A DNA stretch of 64,000 nt from Desulfobacter hydrogenophilus (GTDB lineage: Bacteria > Desulfobacterota > Desulfobacteria > Desulfobacterales > Desulfobacteraceae): positions 248,001 to 312,000 of the forward strand of contig NZ_CP036313.1 in NCBI RefSeq assembly GCF_004319545.1, given 5' to 3'. The translations under genes were made by a program, and so were the position numbers. Below, in pieces: positions 35,486 to 44,289 of this stretch. Under the pieces are notes generated by a model. The model was not told the origin of the DNA and made no database searches. It saw only the letters and a program-made list of their open reading frames with translations. The stretch's first letter is position 1. Every line of letters starts with the position of its first letter.

Positions 35486-36591
35486 CAGATGCAATCCCAG
35501 TCTTTGTAAATCGGCTGGTAACCCTGGGCGAGAATCGCATCGGCTACCTGGGCCACACTGCGGGCATCGGTAATCTCGAATTGCGGCGTCTGACCGTCCG
35601 GTATCTCGGTGTAGCCACCAACACCGGTACTTGATCCCGCAGAGTAACGCGTAGCACCCAAGGGGAGAATACGATCGCGAAAGGTGGCGTTTTCACGGGT
35701 GGAGACGGTCAGTCCCAAACGCGGCAGAAAAATACGCAGCGCGGTCATGAACTGAACAAAGGTTTTGTCATTCACCAGGTAGTCGGGTTGAAAATCGCCT
35801 TCCGCCTCGTTAAATCGGGGCAGGGAGATGGCAACCTCGGTATTGATATACTTGTTTTCAAGGTAGCTGGCATGCAACCCGGTAAAAAACATTTCCCGCC
35901 GCGGCTCGGAAAGACCAAGCAGAGCCCCAAGATTAACGACCCTCATGCCGCCCTTGGCAGCCCGTTCAGGCCCGTTGAGCCGCCAGTGATAATCCATTTT
36001 TTTGCCGGCCAGATGAACCCGTTTATAAACGCCTTCGTCATAGGTTTCCTGGAACATGGTCATGGAATCGACACCTGCCTCATAGAGTTGCCGGTACTCC
36101 TCAATCTCAAGCGGGTAGACCTCAATCGCCACGGATGCAAAATGTTTCTTGAGCAGTCGCGACGCATCCACCAGGTACGACATGGGGGTCATGTGCTGGG
36201 CTTCACCGGTGAGAAAGAGCACATGCTGCATCCCGGTTTTGGCAATGGCCTTGGCCTCAATCTCAATCTCTTCCAGGCTGAGCTTTCGGCGAAGGATGGA
36301 ATTTTTGTGATTAAATCCACAGTAAGCACAACCGTTGTTACAATAGTTGGAGATGTACAGCGGAATAAACATTTGGATCGTGCGGCCAAAATACTGCACG
36401 GTCAACTGGTGGGCTTTTCGGGCCATGGCCTCAAGATGTCCGGCAGCCCGAGGGCTCAGCAGAGTCAAAAGATCCATAGGATCGGGTTTTTCCTTGGCCA
36501 TACTGAGGATGATGTCCTCATCATTCACCTGGTCAAAAAATTTAGGAACATTAAAATCACGGTACTGCTCAACTACCTTGTAGAATGACAT
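35485..36591 (-). CDS. thiH: 2-iminoacetate synthase ThiH (radical SAM)
   Basis: 368 residues. The radical SAM cluster motif CNNGCAYCGF (C-x3-C-x2-C) is near residues 88-97, after PLYISNY. The C-terminal region has LGATRYSAGSSTGVGGYTE. The enzyme splits tyrosine to dehydroglycine for the thiazole of thiamine in anaerobes. The gene follows thiG after about 250 bases that hold dispersed repeat copy H and a small insertion, so the operon has been stretched. Confidence 0.93.
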   Translation of the reverse strand: MSFYKVVEQYRDFNVPKFFDQVNDEDIILSMAKEKPDPMDLLTLLSPRAAGHLEAMARKAHQLTVQYFGRTIQMFIPLYISNYCNNGCAYCGFNHKNSILRRKLSLEEIEIEAKAIAKTGMQHVLFLTGEAQHMTPMSYLVDASRLLKKHFASVAIEVYPLEIEEYRQLYEAGVDSMTMFQETYDEGVYKRVHLAGKKMDYHWRLNGPERAAKGGMRVVNLGALLGLSEPRREMFFTGLHASYLENKYINTEVAISLPRFNEAEGDFQPDYLVNDKTFVQFMTALRIFLPRLGLTVSTRENATFRDRILPLGATRYSAGSSTGVGGYTEIPDGQTPQFEITDARSVAQVADAILAQGYQPIYKDWDCI

Positions 36592-36630
36592 AATTCGATC
36601 CTCATTTTATGAAAGTCGCAATAAGCTATT

Positions 36631-36664
36631 AAATTTCTTTCATGTTTTGTTGTGGGTTGAGCCT
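36631..36664 (+). repeat. Dispersed 70-bp repeat, copy H, left half
   Basis: AAATTTCTTTCATGTTTTGT followed by TGTGGGTTGAGCCT matches the left half of copy C base for base in most positions. The repeat is then interrupted by a 139-bp insertion and continues at 36805. Confidence 0.75.
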
Positions 36665-36666
36665 CT

Positions 36667-36805
36667 ATGTCATAAAATTAAGATGATTCCAATTAGAACC
36701 ATGAAGCGCATGGAGGACATGAAGATTAATTTTCCGGTATATATTCTTCATGCGCTTCATGTCCTTCATGGTAAAACAAACGACACATACTTAAACTTAT
36801 GACAT
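36667..36805. mobile_element. MITE-like insertion inside repeat copy H
   Basis: Terminal inverted repeats ATGTCATAAAATTAAG (36667-36682) and CTTAAACTTATGACAT (36790-36805) enclose a long imperfect palindrome built of CATGAAG/CTTCATG units. The open frame across it (HEGHEAHEE) is the usual artefact of such repeats. It splits dispersed repeat copy H, so it came later than that repeat. Confidence 0.7.
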
Positions 36806-36851
36806 TGAGTTGAACATAGGTGTTGATAGACCAGGTCAACTCATGGCTGTT
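36806..36851 (+). repeat. Dispersed 70-bp repeat, copy H, right half
   Basis: Reads GAGTTGAACATAGGTGTTGA, TAGACCAGGTCAACTCATGG, CTGTTC. On the minus strand it encodes the last residues (QP) and the TGA stop of thiG, so this repeat reaches into coding sequence. Confidence 0.75.
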
Positions 36852-37623
36852 CTTCGTCAAGAAATCCGGTGAGCGGAGAAGAGGCGCGGGCAAAGGTGGA
36901 CGCCTCGGCCATTTCCGCCAGGTAGGCCGCCCGCCCGGCTTTGACCGCCAGATCAAAGGCGCGTCCCATGGCTTCGGGATCCCGGGCCGTGGCAATGGCG
37001 GTATTCACCAGCACCGCATCTGCACCCATTTCCATTGCCGCCGCAGCCTGGGAAGGTTTACCGATTCCCGCATCCACAACGATGGGCACACAGGCATTCT
37101 CAATTAACATGGCAATCAGCGGTTTGGTCTCCAGTCCCCGGTTGGTTCCGATGGGCGAGCCCAGGGGCATCACCGCTGCGGCTCCTGCGTTTTCCAGACG
37201 TTTGGCCAGGGGCAGATCGGGCAAAACATAGGGCAGCACCTGAAACCCTTCTTTGGCCAGAATTTCCGTCGCTTTCAAGGTCTCCCAGTTATCCGGCATC
37301 AGGTATTTCATATCGGTGATAACTTCGATTTTAATAAAATCACCACAACCGGCTTCCCGGGCAATACGGGCAACGCGAACGGCCTGTTCTGCGTTGCGGG
37401 CGCCGGATGTATTGGGCAGCAGGGTCACATTTTTGGGGATGTATTCGAGAATATTTTCAGACTGCTCCGAGACGTCGACACGGCGCAGGGCGACCGTGAT
37501 CATCTGTGAACCACTGGCCGCAAGCATCTTGGGAATTTGTCCATGGTTGCCAAATTTCCCGGTACCGGTCAGTAACCGGTTACTGAATTCTTTCCCACCT
37601 AATAAAAGTAAATCGTCGTTCAT
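36841..37623 (-). CDS. thiG: Thiazole synthase
   Basis: 260 residues. TIM-barrel enzyme that forms thiazole phosphate from deoxyxylulose phosphate, ThiS-thiocarboxylate and dehydroglycine. Schiff-base Lys region [10 protein letters not shown] (about residue 97), [16 protein letters not shown] (about 134-149) and [23 protein letters not shown] (about 188-209, described here by key residues GxGxPSQA and MELGAD-like) are typical. It begins two bases after thiS. The last codons and stop lie inside dispersed repeat copy H. Confidence 0.95.
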   Translation of the reverse strand: MNDDLLLLGGKEFSNRLLTGTGKFGNHGQIPKMLAASGSQMITVALRRVDVSEQSENILEYIPKNVTLLPNTSGARNAEQAVRVARIAREAGCGDFIKIEVITDMKYLMPDNWETLKATEILAKEGFQVLPYVLPDLPLAKRLENAGAAAVMPLGSPIGTNRGLETKPLIAMLIENACVPIVVDAGIGKPSQAAAAMEMGADAVLVNTAIATARDPEAMGRAFDLAVKAGRAAYLAEMAEASTFARASSPLTGFLDEEQP

Positions 37624-37625
37624 AA

Positions 37626-37823
37626 TCAGCCTCCTCCGACAAAACTGAGCATCTCCAGGCGATCTTTGTCCTGGAGTTCAGTTGTCGGCCAAAATTCCTG
37701 TTTGATGATTTGCTGGTTAAGTTCGATAACCAGCGCCCCTGCATCGAGTTTTTTCCAGGCAATCAACTGTGCCAAAGTACAGGACTCTATGCATTCCTGT
37801 TTTCCGTTGACAAAAATATTCAT
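37626..37823 (-). CDS. thiS: Sulfur carrier protein ThiS
   Basis: 65 residues from the ATG at 37823 ([10 protein letters not shown]), preceded by AAGGA at nine bases; a TTG six bases upstream is unlikely. Ubiquitin-like fold: [20 protein letters not shown] and [12 protein letters not shown]. It ends in Gly-Gly as needed for adenylation by ThiF and sulfur loading. First gene of the operon, directly after the riboswitch terminator. Confidence 0.92.
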   Translation of the reverse strand: MNIFVNGKQECIESCTLAQLIAWKKLDAGALVIELNQQIIKQEFWPTTELQDKDRLEMLSFVGGG

Positions 37824-37837
37824 AGGCAAAAATCCTT

Positions 37838-37880
37838 AAAAAAAAAGCCGTTTACCCCTCAAAGGAAGGGCAAACGGCTA
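37838..37880 (-). terminator. Terminator of the TPP riboswitch
   Basis: On the minus strand: AGCCGTTTGCCC, loop, GGGGTAAACGGCT and then nine T. The stem is strong and sits between the TPP aptamer and thiS, so it is the expression platform. Ligand binding would favour this terminator and stop thi operon transcription. Confidence 0.9.
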
Positions 37881-37917
37881 TAAAAATACCTAAATCCGGA
37901 TTTTTCCAGGTTTATTG

Positions 37918-38006
37918 CTGTCTTGTCCGCTCTTCCCTTCGCCAGTATTATCCGGATCAGGTTCAATGGGTATAATCTCAGACGCTGTGCGCCACCCCAA
38001 ACGATG
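37918..38006 (-). promoter_or_regulatory. TPP riboswitch (THI element)
   Basis: Minus-strand sequence holds the canonical blocks in order: GGGGTGGCGCA, GTCTGAGATTATACCC, TTGAACCTGATCCGGATAAT, ACTGGCGAAGGGAAG. CTGAGA and ACCTGATC are the thiamine pyrophosphate-binding parts. It precedes a terminator and thiS. It should turn off the operon when thiamine pyrophosphate is high. Confidence 0.96.
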
Positions 38007-38012
38007 AATTAT

Positions 38013-38041
38013 GCTATATAGAGAATAAAAAGGTTTGTCAA
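38013..38041 (-). promoter_or_regulatory. Sigma-70-type promoter of the thi operon
   Basis: TTGACA (38036-38041) and TATAGC (38013-38018), read on the minus strand, are 17 bases apart. The predicted start lies just before the TPP aptamer. The -35 matches the consensus fully; the -10 matches in four of six. Confidence 0.65.
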
Positions 38042-38048
38042 CCCGGAG

Positions 38049-38900
38049 TTAAATTTCAACAGTTCCCTTAAAAACGGTCTGGGCAGGCCCGGTCTTAAAA
38101 ATATGACCAGAGGATTCATCCCATAAAATATCCAGATCTCCACCGTCCAGATGGACACGCACCTGTCGCCCTACCCATCCCGTCAGATGAGCGGCCGTAA
38201 CGGCAGCACAGGCCCCGGTACCGCAGGCAAGGGTTACCCCGGCCCCGCGTTCCCACACCCGCATTTTTATTTGGCTGTCAGAGATGACTTCAATGAACTC
38301 CACATTGGTTTTTTCAGGAAAACGGGGGTGATTTTCCACCATGGGACCAACAACTTCAATGTCCACCAGTGACAAATCATTCACAAAGATCACCGCATGG
38401 GGGTTCCCCATGGAGACACAGGAAACGGACATTGTGCCCTGCCCTGTTTCAATGGGCACCCCAAGGGCCATCTTTCCATCATAGACAAAAGGGATCTGTT
38501 CAGGAATAAGCCGTGGCACCCCCATATCCACGCATACGGAGACCACCTGTGCATCTTGCTTTTTTTCAATGCGGGGCACCACAGTTCCGGCCAGGGTTTG
38601 AACCTTTATTTCATCTTTGACAAGAATATTGTTCTCGTACAGATATTTGGCAAAACAGCGCATGCCGTTGCCGCACATCTCCGGTTGAGACCCGTCTGAA
38701 TTGATAATAACAAACCGTATATCATGGGTATCAGAATGCCGGGCCAGAATAATGCCATCGGCACCGATGCCAAACCTCCGATGACACAGGTGCACGGCCA
38801 GATCCGAATAATCAATGTGCCCGGCAATGGTTTTGTCCCGGTCATCCAGCATAATGAAATCATTGCCGAGACCATGCATTTTCCAAAAATCTATATGCAT
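38049..38900 (-). CDS. dapF: Diaminopimelate epimerase
   Basis: 283 residues. The two active-site cysteines are in PEMCGNGMRCFAKY (about residue 76) and ACGTGACAAV (about 222). The N-terminus reads FWKMHGLGNDFIMLDD, the family start. It makes meso-diaminopimelate for peptidoglycan and lysine. It stops just upstream of the thi promoter, on the same strand. Confidence 0.95.
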   Translation of the reverse strand: MHIDFWKMHGLGNDFIMLDDRDKTIAGHIDYSDLAVHLCHRRFGIGADGIILARHSDTHDIRFVIINSDGSQPEMCGNGMRCFAKYLYENNILVKDEIKVQTLAGTVVPRIEKKQDAQVVSVCVDMGVPRLIPEQIPFVYDGKMALGVPIETGQGTMSVSCVSMGNPHAVIFVNDLSLVDIEVVGPMVENHPRFPEKTNVEFIEVISDSQIKMRVWERGAGVTLACGTGACAAVTAAHLTGWVGRQVRVHLDGGDLDILWDESSGHIFKTGPAQTVFKGTVEI

Positions 38901-38933
38901 TGTCTATCCTCTCTCTTGTTAGGCTTGGGATCA

Positions 38934-39075
38934 GATTAAAATCGTCCAAATATGACTTAGGATTTTAAGTCGTATTCAAGGCGCGTTACTGGGAGCATAT
39001 TCGAAATATGTGTTCAGTGACGCAACGCAGAAGACGGCTTAAAAGGAAAGTCATATGGATGGTTTTATTTTGATT
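38934..39075. repeat. MITE-like palindromic element, copy 2
   Basis: Imperfect terminal inverted repeats (GATTAAAATCGTCCAAATAT at the left; AATCAAAATAAAACCATCC, ATATGACTT at the right on the other strand). The interior has AAGGCGCGTTACTGG, a small ATATTCGAAATAT palindrome and CGCAACGCAGAAGACGGC. The same core blocks occur in the element at 25576-25740. It fills the gap between rnd and dapF. Confidence 0.7.
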
Positions 39076-39086
39076 GCGAGCCTTAA

Positions 39087-40217
39087 TTACTGCACTCGGG
39101 AAAGTGTATCCATAATCTTCCCACCAAGCGCCTCGACCTGCCAGTTTCGTATACCCGGAATCTGCAACAGATCGTCCGGGCTTGACGGCTTGTCCGCTGC
39201 CACCGCAGCGATCATATTGTTATTGATCAAAAATCCAGGCTCCATGGCCAGGGTTTGGGAAGCAGTCTCACGCATTTTTTTTAATGCATCAATGCGGCCA
39301 AGGACCTGGGAGTTTTTTCGGGGCATCCGGGTTCTAGGATAAGAGGGCAATTCCCGGTGGGGTAAGGCAAGGGCTGTTTGAATGGCGTTGACGCACAATT
39401 GCCCGTACATACCAGCCTGCTTAGGGCTTAGCGCTCGATGTTTCAAAACAGCCTCAACACTGGTCGGCCTGCGCTGAACCATGGTCATGATGGACTGGTT
39501 GGACATAATTTTAAAGGGTGGCAAATCCTTTTTCTCCGCCTGGGAAATCCGGACTTCCAGCAGATGCTCAAGCACAGCAAGGCTTCGGTTGTCAAGCTTA
39601 CCGGCCCCCTTGAACTTTTTAAACAAGGGCCTTAAATGGTTATTTTCGTATTTCACCCTGGCCTGCAAATCAAACTCCTCTTCGGCCCAGGCCAAACGCC
39701 CGATCTTTTCAAGGCGATCCTTTAAAAGGTCATGCAGTTCCACAAGCGTCGCCACATCCCCCACACTGTAGGCAATCATATCATCTTTCAAAGGCCGTTT
39801 GGACCAATCCACCTTCTGGTACTTTTTATCCACATCTATATTAAAATAAGATTTCAAAAGTGCGCCCAGACCCCGGGCCTTAATATTTAAAAAACGGCAG
39901 GCGATCTCGGTGTCAAATAGGTTTTCAATTTCAACGGACAACTCCCGGTCAAGGCTTCTGACATCAAAGTCTGACCCATGGAACACCTTGATAATTTCTG
40001 GATTTGCAAGGATTTGAGAAAAGGGTGAGAAATCATTGATCAGAAAAGGATCCACCAGCCAGGCCTGGTCTGGGCCTGCAATCTGGATCAGGCATATCTT
40101 TTCTGAAAAACAGTGCATGGAATCGGCCTCCAGATCCACGCCGATTATCTCACAGGGTTCAAGTTTCAGGCATACTTGTGCCAAGTCTTTGTCCGTTGTT
40201 ACAAACTGATAAACCAC
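39087..40217 (-). CDS. rnd: Ribonuclease D
   Basis: 376 residues with a GTG start. DEDDy exonuclease domain: IIGVDLEADSMH (Exo I, about 24-35), VFHGSDFDVRSL (Exo II, about 79-90), and AYSVGDVATLVEL with the Tyr and Asp of Exo III (about 149-161). HRDC domains follow at about 210-290 and 300-376. It trims the 3' end of tRNA precursors. The gene is divergent from thrS. Confidence 0.92.
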   Translation of the reverse strand: MVYQFVTTDKDLAQVCLKLEPCEIIGVDLEADSMHCFSEKICLIQIAGPDQAWLVDPFLINDFSPFSQILANPEIIKVFHGSDFDVRSLDRELSVEIENLFDTEIACRFLNIKARGLGALLKSYFNIDVDKKYQKVDWSKRPLKDDMIAYSVGDVATLVELHDLLKDRLEKIGRLAWAEEEFDLQARVKYENNHLRPLFKKFKGAGKLDNRSLAVLEHLLEVRISQAEKKDLPPFKIMSNQSIMTMVQRRPTSVEAVLKHRALSPKQAGMYGQLCVNAIQTALALPHRELPSYPRTRMPRKNSQVLGRIDALKKMRETASQTLAMEPGFLINNNMIAAVAADKPSSPDDLLQIPGIRNWQVEALGGKIMDTLSRVQ

Positions 40218-40373
40218 CTTAGTTTTCCCTTGATTGTTTAAAACACTTCTTTTAAGATTCTTTTTTTAAATTTAACGGCTTTTATTACAATGTTTAATCA
40301 AAAACACTTGATCATACGCTGCCTTGGAAAATAGGGCAAGGTCAGGCATGATATATAACAGGAAGTAAAAAAA

Positions 40374-42287
40374 ATGATTCAAATAACGTTCCCGGATAAT
40401 GCAGTAAAAGAATTTGACACACCTCCCACAGGCATGGATGTGGCAAAAAGCATTTCCGAAGGATTTACCCGCAACTGCGTGGCCATGGAAATAGAAGGCA
40501 AAGCCATTGATTTAGGCGCTGTCATTGAAAAGGACAGTGCGGTGAGCTTTATCACAGCCAAAGACGACAAGGGGCTGGATATCCTGCGCCACTCTTCGGC
40601 TCATGTCATGGCTGAAGCCGTACTCAACCTCTATCCGGACGCCAAGCTGACCATCGGCCCTGTGGTGGAAGATGGATTTTATTATGATATTGATATGGAA
40701 CCGGTGAGCGAAGCAGACCTTGAAAAAATAGAAGCTGAGATGAAAAGGATCATCAAGGCCAAGGCAGGCTTTGAACGCCGGGTGGTCACACGGGAACAGG
40801 CCCTGGCTATTTTCGCCGACAACCCCTTTAAGGTGGAGCTGATCAATGAACTGCCCGAAGGCGAAGAAATCTCTTTGTACCAGAACGGCAAATTCGTTGA
40901 TCTATGCCGCGGCCCCCATATCCCCAACACCGGTATGATCAAGGGTGTTAAACTATTAAGAACGTCCGGTGCCTACTGGCGGGCGGACCAGTCCCGGGAA
41001 CAGCTCCAGCGCTTGTACGGCATCTCCTTTTTTGACAAAAAGAAACTCAACGCCTATCTGAACATGATCGAGGAAGCCAAAAAACGGGACCACAGAAAAC
41101 TTGGCACCCGCCTGGATCTGTTCTCTTTCCATGACGAAGCACCGGGCATGCCTTTTTTTCACGCCAAGGGCATTGACATGTGGAATGCGCTTTTGGATTA
41201 CTGGCGCATGGAGCATAAAAAAGACGGGTATGTGGAGACCAAAACCCCTGTGCTGATGACCAGAAAACTTTGGGAACAAAGCGGCCACTGGGAGAACTAC
41301 CGGGAAAACATGTATACCTCCACCATTGATGACGAAGAATACGCCATCAAGCCCATGAACTGTCCCGGCGGCATGATCCTTTACAAAACAAAATCCCACT
41401 CTTACAAAGACCTGCCCCACCGGGCCGGAGAGATCGGGATGGTACACCGCCATGAATTTTCAGGCGCGTTGTCAGGCCTGTTCCGGGTCCGGGCCTTTCA
41501 CCAGGATGATGCCCATATTTTTATGACCCCGGACCAGATCCAGGAAGAAGTATTAGGCGTTCTGAAACTGGCTGAACGGGTTTATGCGCGTTTTGGTTTA
41601 TCCTTTCACCTGGAGCTGTCCACAAGGCCTGAAAAATCAATCGGCACGGATGAGCAGTGGGAAACTGCCACCAACGGACTTCGCAATGCCATAGAAGCCT
41701 ATGGCCGAGAATTTATGATCAATGAAGGGGATGGCGCATTTTACGGTCCCAAGATAGACATCCACATCAAGGACGCTTTAGGCAGAACCTGGCAATGCGG
41801 CACGATCCAGCTGGACATGGCGCTGCCGGAACGCTTTGACCTGACTTACAAGGGCGCGGACAATGAAAAGCACCGCCCCATCATGATCCACCGGGTGATC
41901 TACGGTTCCATGGAACGGTTCTTTGGTATCCTTGTGGAGCATTTTGCCGGCAAATTTCCCCTGTGGCTGGCCCCGGTCCAGGCCGTGATCCTGCCCATCA
42001 ACCAGGAACTGGCCCCCTATGCAGAAGAAATCCAGCATCTGCTGGCGGTTCATGATATCCGTTGCGACGTAGATGACAGAAACGAAACCCTTAAAAAGAA
42101 AATCAGGGAAGCCCAGTTGAACTATATTCCTTTAATCATCACCATCGGTGACAAGGAAAAGGACGACAAGGTATTGTCCGTGCGCACTTTAGACGGCAAG
42201 GTCAAGATGGGGGTCACCCACAAAGAGTTCCTGACCAAGGTCTGCACCCACATCAGCGACCGGGTCCTGGAGGGAATTAGTCTTTAA
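40374..42287 (+). CDS. thrS: Threonine--tRNA ligase
   Basis: 637 residues. TGS domain (1-62), editing domain with HSSAHVMAEAV (the HxxxH motif, about residues 71-81) and the later C/H ligands in KFVDLCRGPHIPNT (about 172-185). Class II core: MNCPGGMILYKTKSHSY (about 327), GLFRVRAFHQDDAHIF (about 365) and HRVIYGSMERFFGILVEHF (about 506). The anticodon-binding domain is at about 540-630. Full length. An AGGAAGT site precedes the ATG. The methyltransferase gene follows by 11 bases. Confidence 0.97.
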   Translation: MIQITFPDNAVKEFDTPPTGMDVAKSISEGFTRNCVAMEIEGKAIDLGAVIEKDSAVSFITAKDDKGLDILRHSSAHVMAEAVLNLYPDAKLTIGPVVEDGFYYDIDMEPVSEADLEKIEAEMKRIIKAKAGFERRVVTREQALAIFADNPFKVELINELPEGEEISLYQNGKFVDLCRGPHIPNTGMIKGVKLLRTSGAYWRADQSREQLQRLYGISFFDKKKLNAYLNMIEEAKKRDHRKLGTRLDLFSFHDEAPGMPFFHAKGIDMWNALLDYWRMEHKKDGYVETKTPVLMTRKLWEQSGHWENYRENMYTSTIDDEEYAIKPMNCPGGMILYKTKSHSYKDLPHRAGEIGMVHRHEFSGALSGLFRVRAFHQDDAHIFMTPDQIQEEVLGVLKLAERVYARFGLSFHLELSTRPEKSIGTDEQWETATNGLRNAIEAYGREFMINEGDGAFYGPKIDIHIKDALGRTWQCGTIQLDMALPERFDLTYKGADNEKHRPIMIHRVIYGSMERFFGILVEHFAGKFPLWLAPVQAVILPINQELAPYAEEIQHLLAVHDIRCDVDDRNETLKKKIREAQLNYIPLIITIGDKEKDDKVLSVRTLDGKVKMGVTHKEFLTKVCTHISDRVLEGISL

Positions 42288-42298
42288 TATATTAAATC

Positions 42299-43372
42299 AT
42301 GGCTGATTTTTCCGATAAACTGGTACAGATTCTAAATTACGGCTCCCTGAACCTGGGCTTAGGCATAGGCTACGCCCTTGAAATATTTGATGTCATGGAT
42401 GAAAAAGGTTCCGCCCTGACCCTTGGAGAACTTTCCGGCGCGACGGGTCTGGACATGCGTTATCTCAAGGAGTGGCTGGGCATCATGGTCACCGGCGGCA
42501 TTATTGAGATGACAAAAAAGCCGGACAATGAGGACACCTTTTTCCTGCCGCCAACCCATGGGGATCTTCTGTGCAGAAGGGCCGGAAACAACAATATGGG
42601 GGTTTATACCCAAGAAATTCCCCTGCTGACCGCCTGTGCCATGGATGCCGTAAAACAGGGATTCAAAACCGGCCAGGGCGTTCCCTTTTCCATTTATCCA
42701 GATTTTCAGGCATTCATGTCGGAACTGGCAGATGCCAAGCACCGCAAGGTGTTGATCCAGGAATTTATTCCCTATGTTGACCAGGGTCGACTGGAAAAAA
42801 GGCTGCAGCAAGGCATCCGGGTCTGTGATCTGGGTTGCGGCCAGGGCGTGGCAGCCTGTCTCATGGCCCAGGCCTATCCTAAATCTGAATTTATCGGCAT
42901 GGACAACCATGAAAAAGCCCTTGAACAGGCCCGGGCTTTATCCGAATCTTTTGGGTTGTCCAATATTGCGTTCATCAACCAGGATGCGGCTAAAATTTCT
43001 GCTCTGCCAAAGTTTAACCAATACTTTGATTACGTATGCGCCTTTGATGCCATCCACGACCAGTCCCATCCGCTGGATGCGCTAAAAGGGGTGAAATACA
43101 TGCTGCGTGAAGGCGGCCTTTTTTCCATGATCGATATCAAGGCCGCCACCAATATCAAGGACAATACCGATCATCCCATGGGGCCGTTTTTATATACGGT
43201 AAGCCTGATGCACTGCATGCCCATCGGGCTTAATGACAACGGCTCGGGCCTTGGCATGATGTGGGGGAAACAGCAGGCCATAGATCTGCTCAGACAAGCG
43301 GGTTTTTCAAAGGTTTGTGCCGAAGAGATCCCCAATGATTCATTTAATCTGCATTTTTTATGCGCCCCATAA
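42299..43372 (+). CDS. Class I SAM-dependent methyltransferase
   Basis: 357 residues. An N-terminal winged-helix dimerisation part (about 10-90: GLDMRYLKEWLGIMVTGGII) is followed by a Rossmann methyltransferase. SAM-binding motif I is VCDLGCGQGVAACLMA (about residues 175-190), the acidic residue is in FIGMDNHEKAL, and motif IV reads YVCAFDAIHDQSHP. It resembles the O-methyltransferase-like family typified by Rv2258c. The substrate is unknown. It seems to share a transcript with thrS. Confidence 0.82.
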   Translation: MADFSDKLVQILNYGSLNLGLGIGYALEIFDVMDEKGSALTLGELSGATGLDMRYLKEWLGIMVTGGIIEMTKKPDNEDTFFLPPTHGDLLCRRAGNNNMGVYTQEIPLLTACAMDAVKQGFKTGQGVPFSIYPDFQAFMSELADAKHRKVLIQEFIPYVDQGRLEKRLQQGIRVCDLGCGQGVAACLMAQAYPKSEFIGMDNHEKALEQARALSESFGLSNIAFINQDAAKISALPKFNQYFDYVCAFDAIHDQSHPLDALKGVKYMLREGGLFSMIDIKAATNIKDNTDHPMGPFLYTVSLMHCMPIGLNDNGSGLGMMWGKQQAIDLLRQAGFSKVCAEEIPNDSFNLHFLCAP

Positions 43373-43410
43373 TTTAACCTATATCCCAAAAAACACAGGA
43401 GAAACACGCC

Positions 43411-44247
43411 ATGGAAATCACCTGCCTGCTTGAAAACAACACCACGGACCCACAACTTGCATCGGCCCACGGCTTAAGTTTTTTTATCCGCACCGGCACC
43501 CGGTCCATTCTTTTTGATATGGGACCGGACAACAAATTTGCAGACAATGCAAAACATTTGGGTGTAGACCTGTCAAAAATGGACATGGCCGTGCTGTCCC
43601 ACGGGCACTATGACCATGGCGGCGGCATCCCGCAGTTTCAAAAAATCAATGACAAAGCAGCAATCATCATGACCCGGGGGGCCATTGAAGGCAGATACTA
43701 TGCCCGCTACAAGAATAATGAACCCCGGTATATCGGCCTTGACACCGATGCCATTGACAAAAGCCGCTGCCGGTTTCTTGGTGCGGACCTGGCCTTGTCC
43801 GAGAATTTAACCATTATCACAGATTTTTCAAAAAAGGGCTTTATCCCCCAGGGCAATTCAGACCTTTTGATGCAGCAGGAAGACGGGAAACTTATTGAGG
43901 ATGAATTTTCCCATGAACTGGCCCTGCTGATCGTGGAAGACGGTACCTCGGTTCTGTTCACCGGATGCGCCCACTCGGGCATGGGGAACATGATTGATAC
44001 GGTTCTTACCCGCACAGGCCGGGATCATATTGACCATGTGATCGGCGGATTTCACCTGTATAATCGCATAACCCGGGTCACAGAACCTGACAACCGCCTG
44101 GATATTCTGGTCAATGAATTGTCATCCTATGACGGCACAACCTATTATACCGGCCACTGCACGGGCCCTGATGCCCCGGCGTACATGGCCCGCAAAATGA
44201 CGCGCCCAATCAACGTATTTGCCACCGGCACCCGGCTTGAAATCTGA
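43411..44247 (+). CDS. MBL-fold hydrolase, RFA-P synthase-like
   Basis: 278 residues. Metal motif LSHGHYDHGGG near residues 62-72, with later ligands in FTGCAHSGMGN (about 188) and YTGHCTGPDA (about 247). The pattern HGHYDHGG, CAHSG and GHCTG fits the subgroup annotated as 7,8-dihydropterin-6-methyl-4-(beta-D-ribofuranosyl)aminobenzene 5'-phosphate synthase, a methanopterin-pathway name that is often carried over without proof. An AGGAGAAACACGCC site precedes the start. Confidence 0.82.
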   Translation: MEITCLLENNTTDPQLASAHGLSFFIRTGTRSILFDMGPDNKFADNAKHLGVDLSKMDMAVLSHGHYDHGGGIPQFQKINDKAAIIMTRGAIEGRYYARYKNNEPRYIGLDTDAIDKSRCRFLGADLALSENLTIITDFSKKGFIPQGNSDLLMQQEDGKLIEDEFSHELALLIVEDGTSVLFTGCAHSGMGNMIDTVLTRTGRDHIDHVIGGFHLYNRITRVTEPDNRLDILVNELSSYDGTTYYTGHCTGPDAPAYMARKMTRPINVFATGTRLEI

Positions 44248-44289
44248 AGTTTCACCATAATTTGAGTTTGATTGTCGCTGGATCAGATC

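Noticed and set aside
3381..36851. Repeats considered as a CRISPR array
   Set aside because: The copies are scattered over 33 kb, about 70 bp long with internal hairpin, and lack regular spacers or cas genes.
36726..36995. Open frame with HEGHEAHEE on the minus strand
   Set aside because: It comes from the CATGAAG/CTTCATG palindrome of a small inserted repeat plus thiG in another frame. Such frames are a known artefact of these repeats.
38934..39075. Palindrome considered as a simple terminator of rnd or dapF
   Set aside because: It is too long, has no T-tract and shares core blocks with the element at 25576, so a mobile repeat is a better reading.
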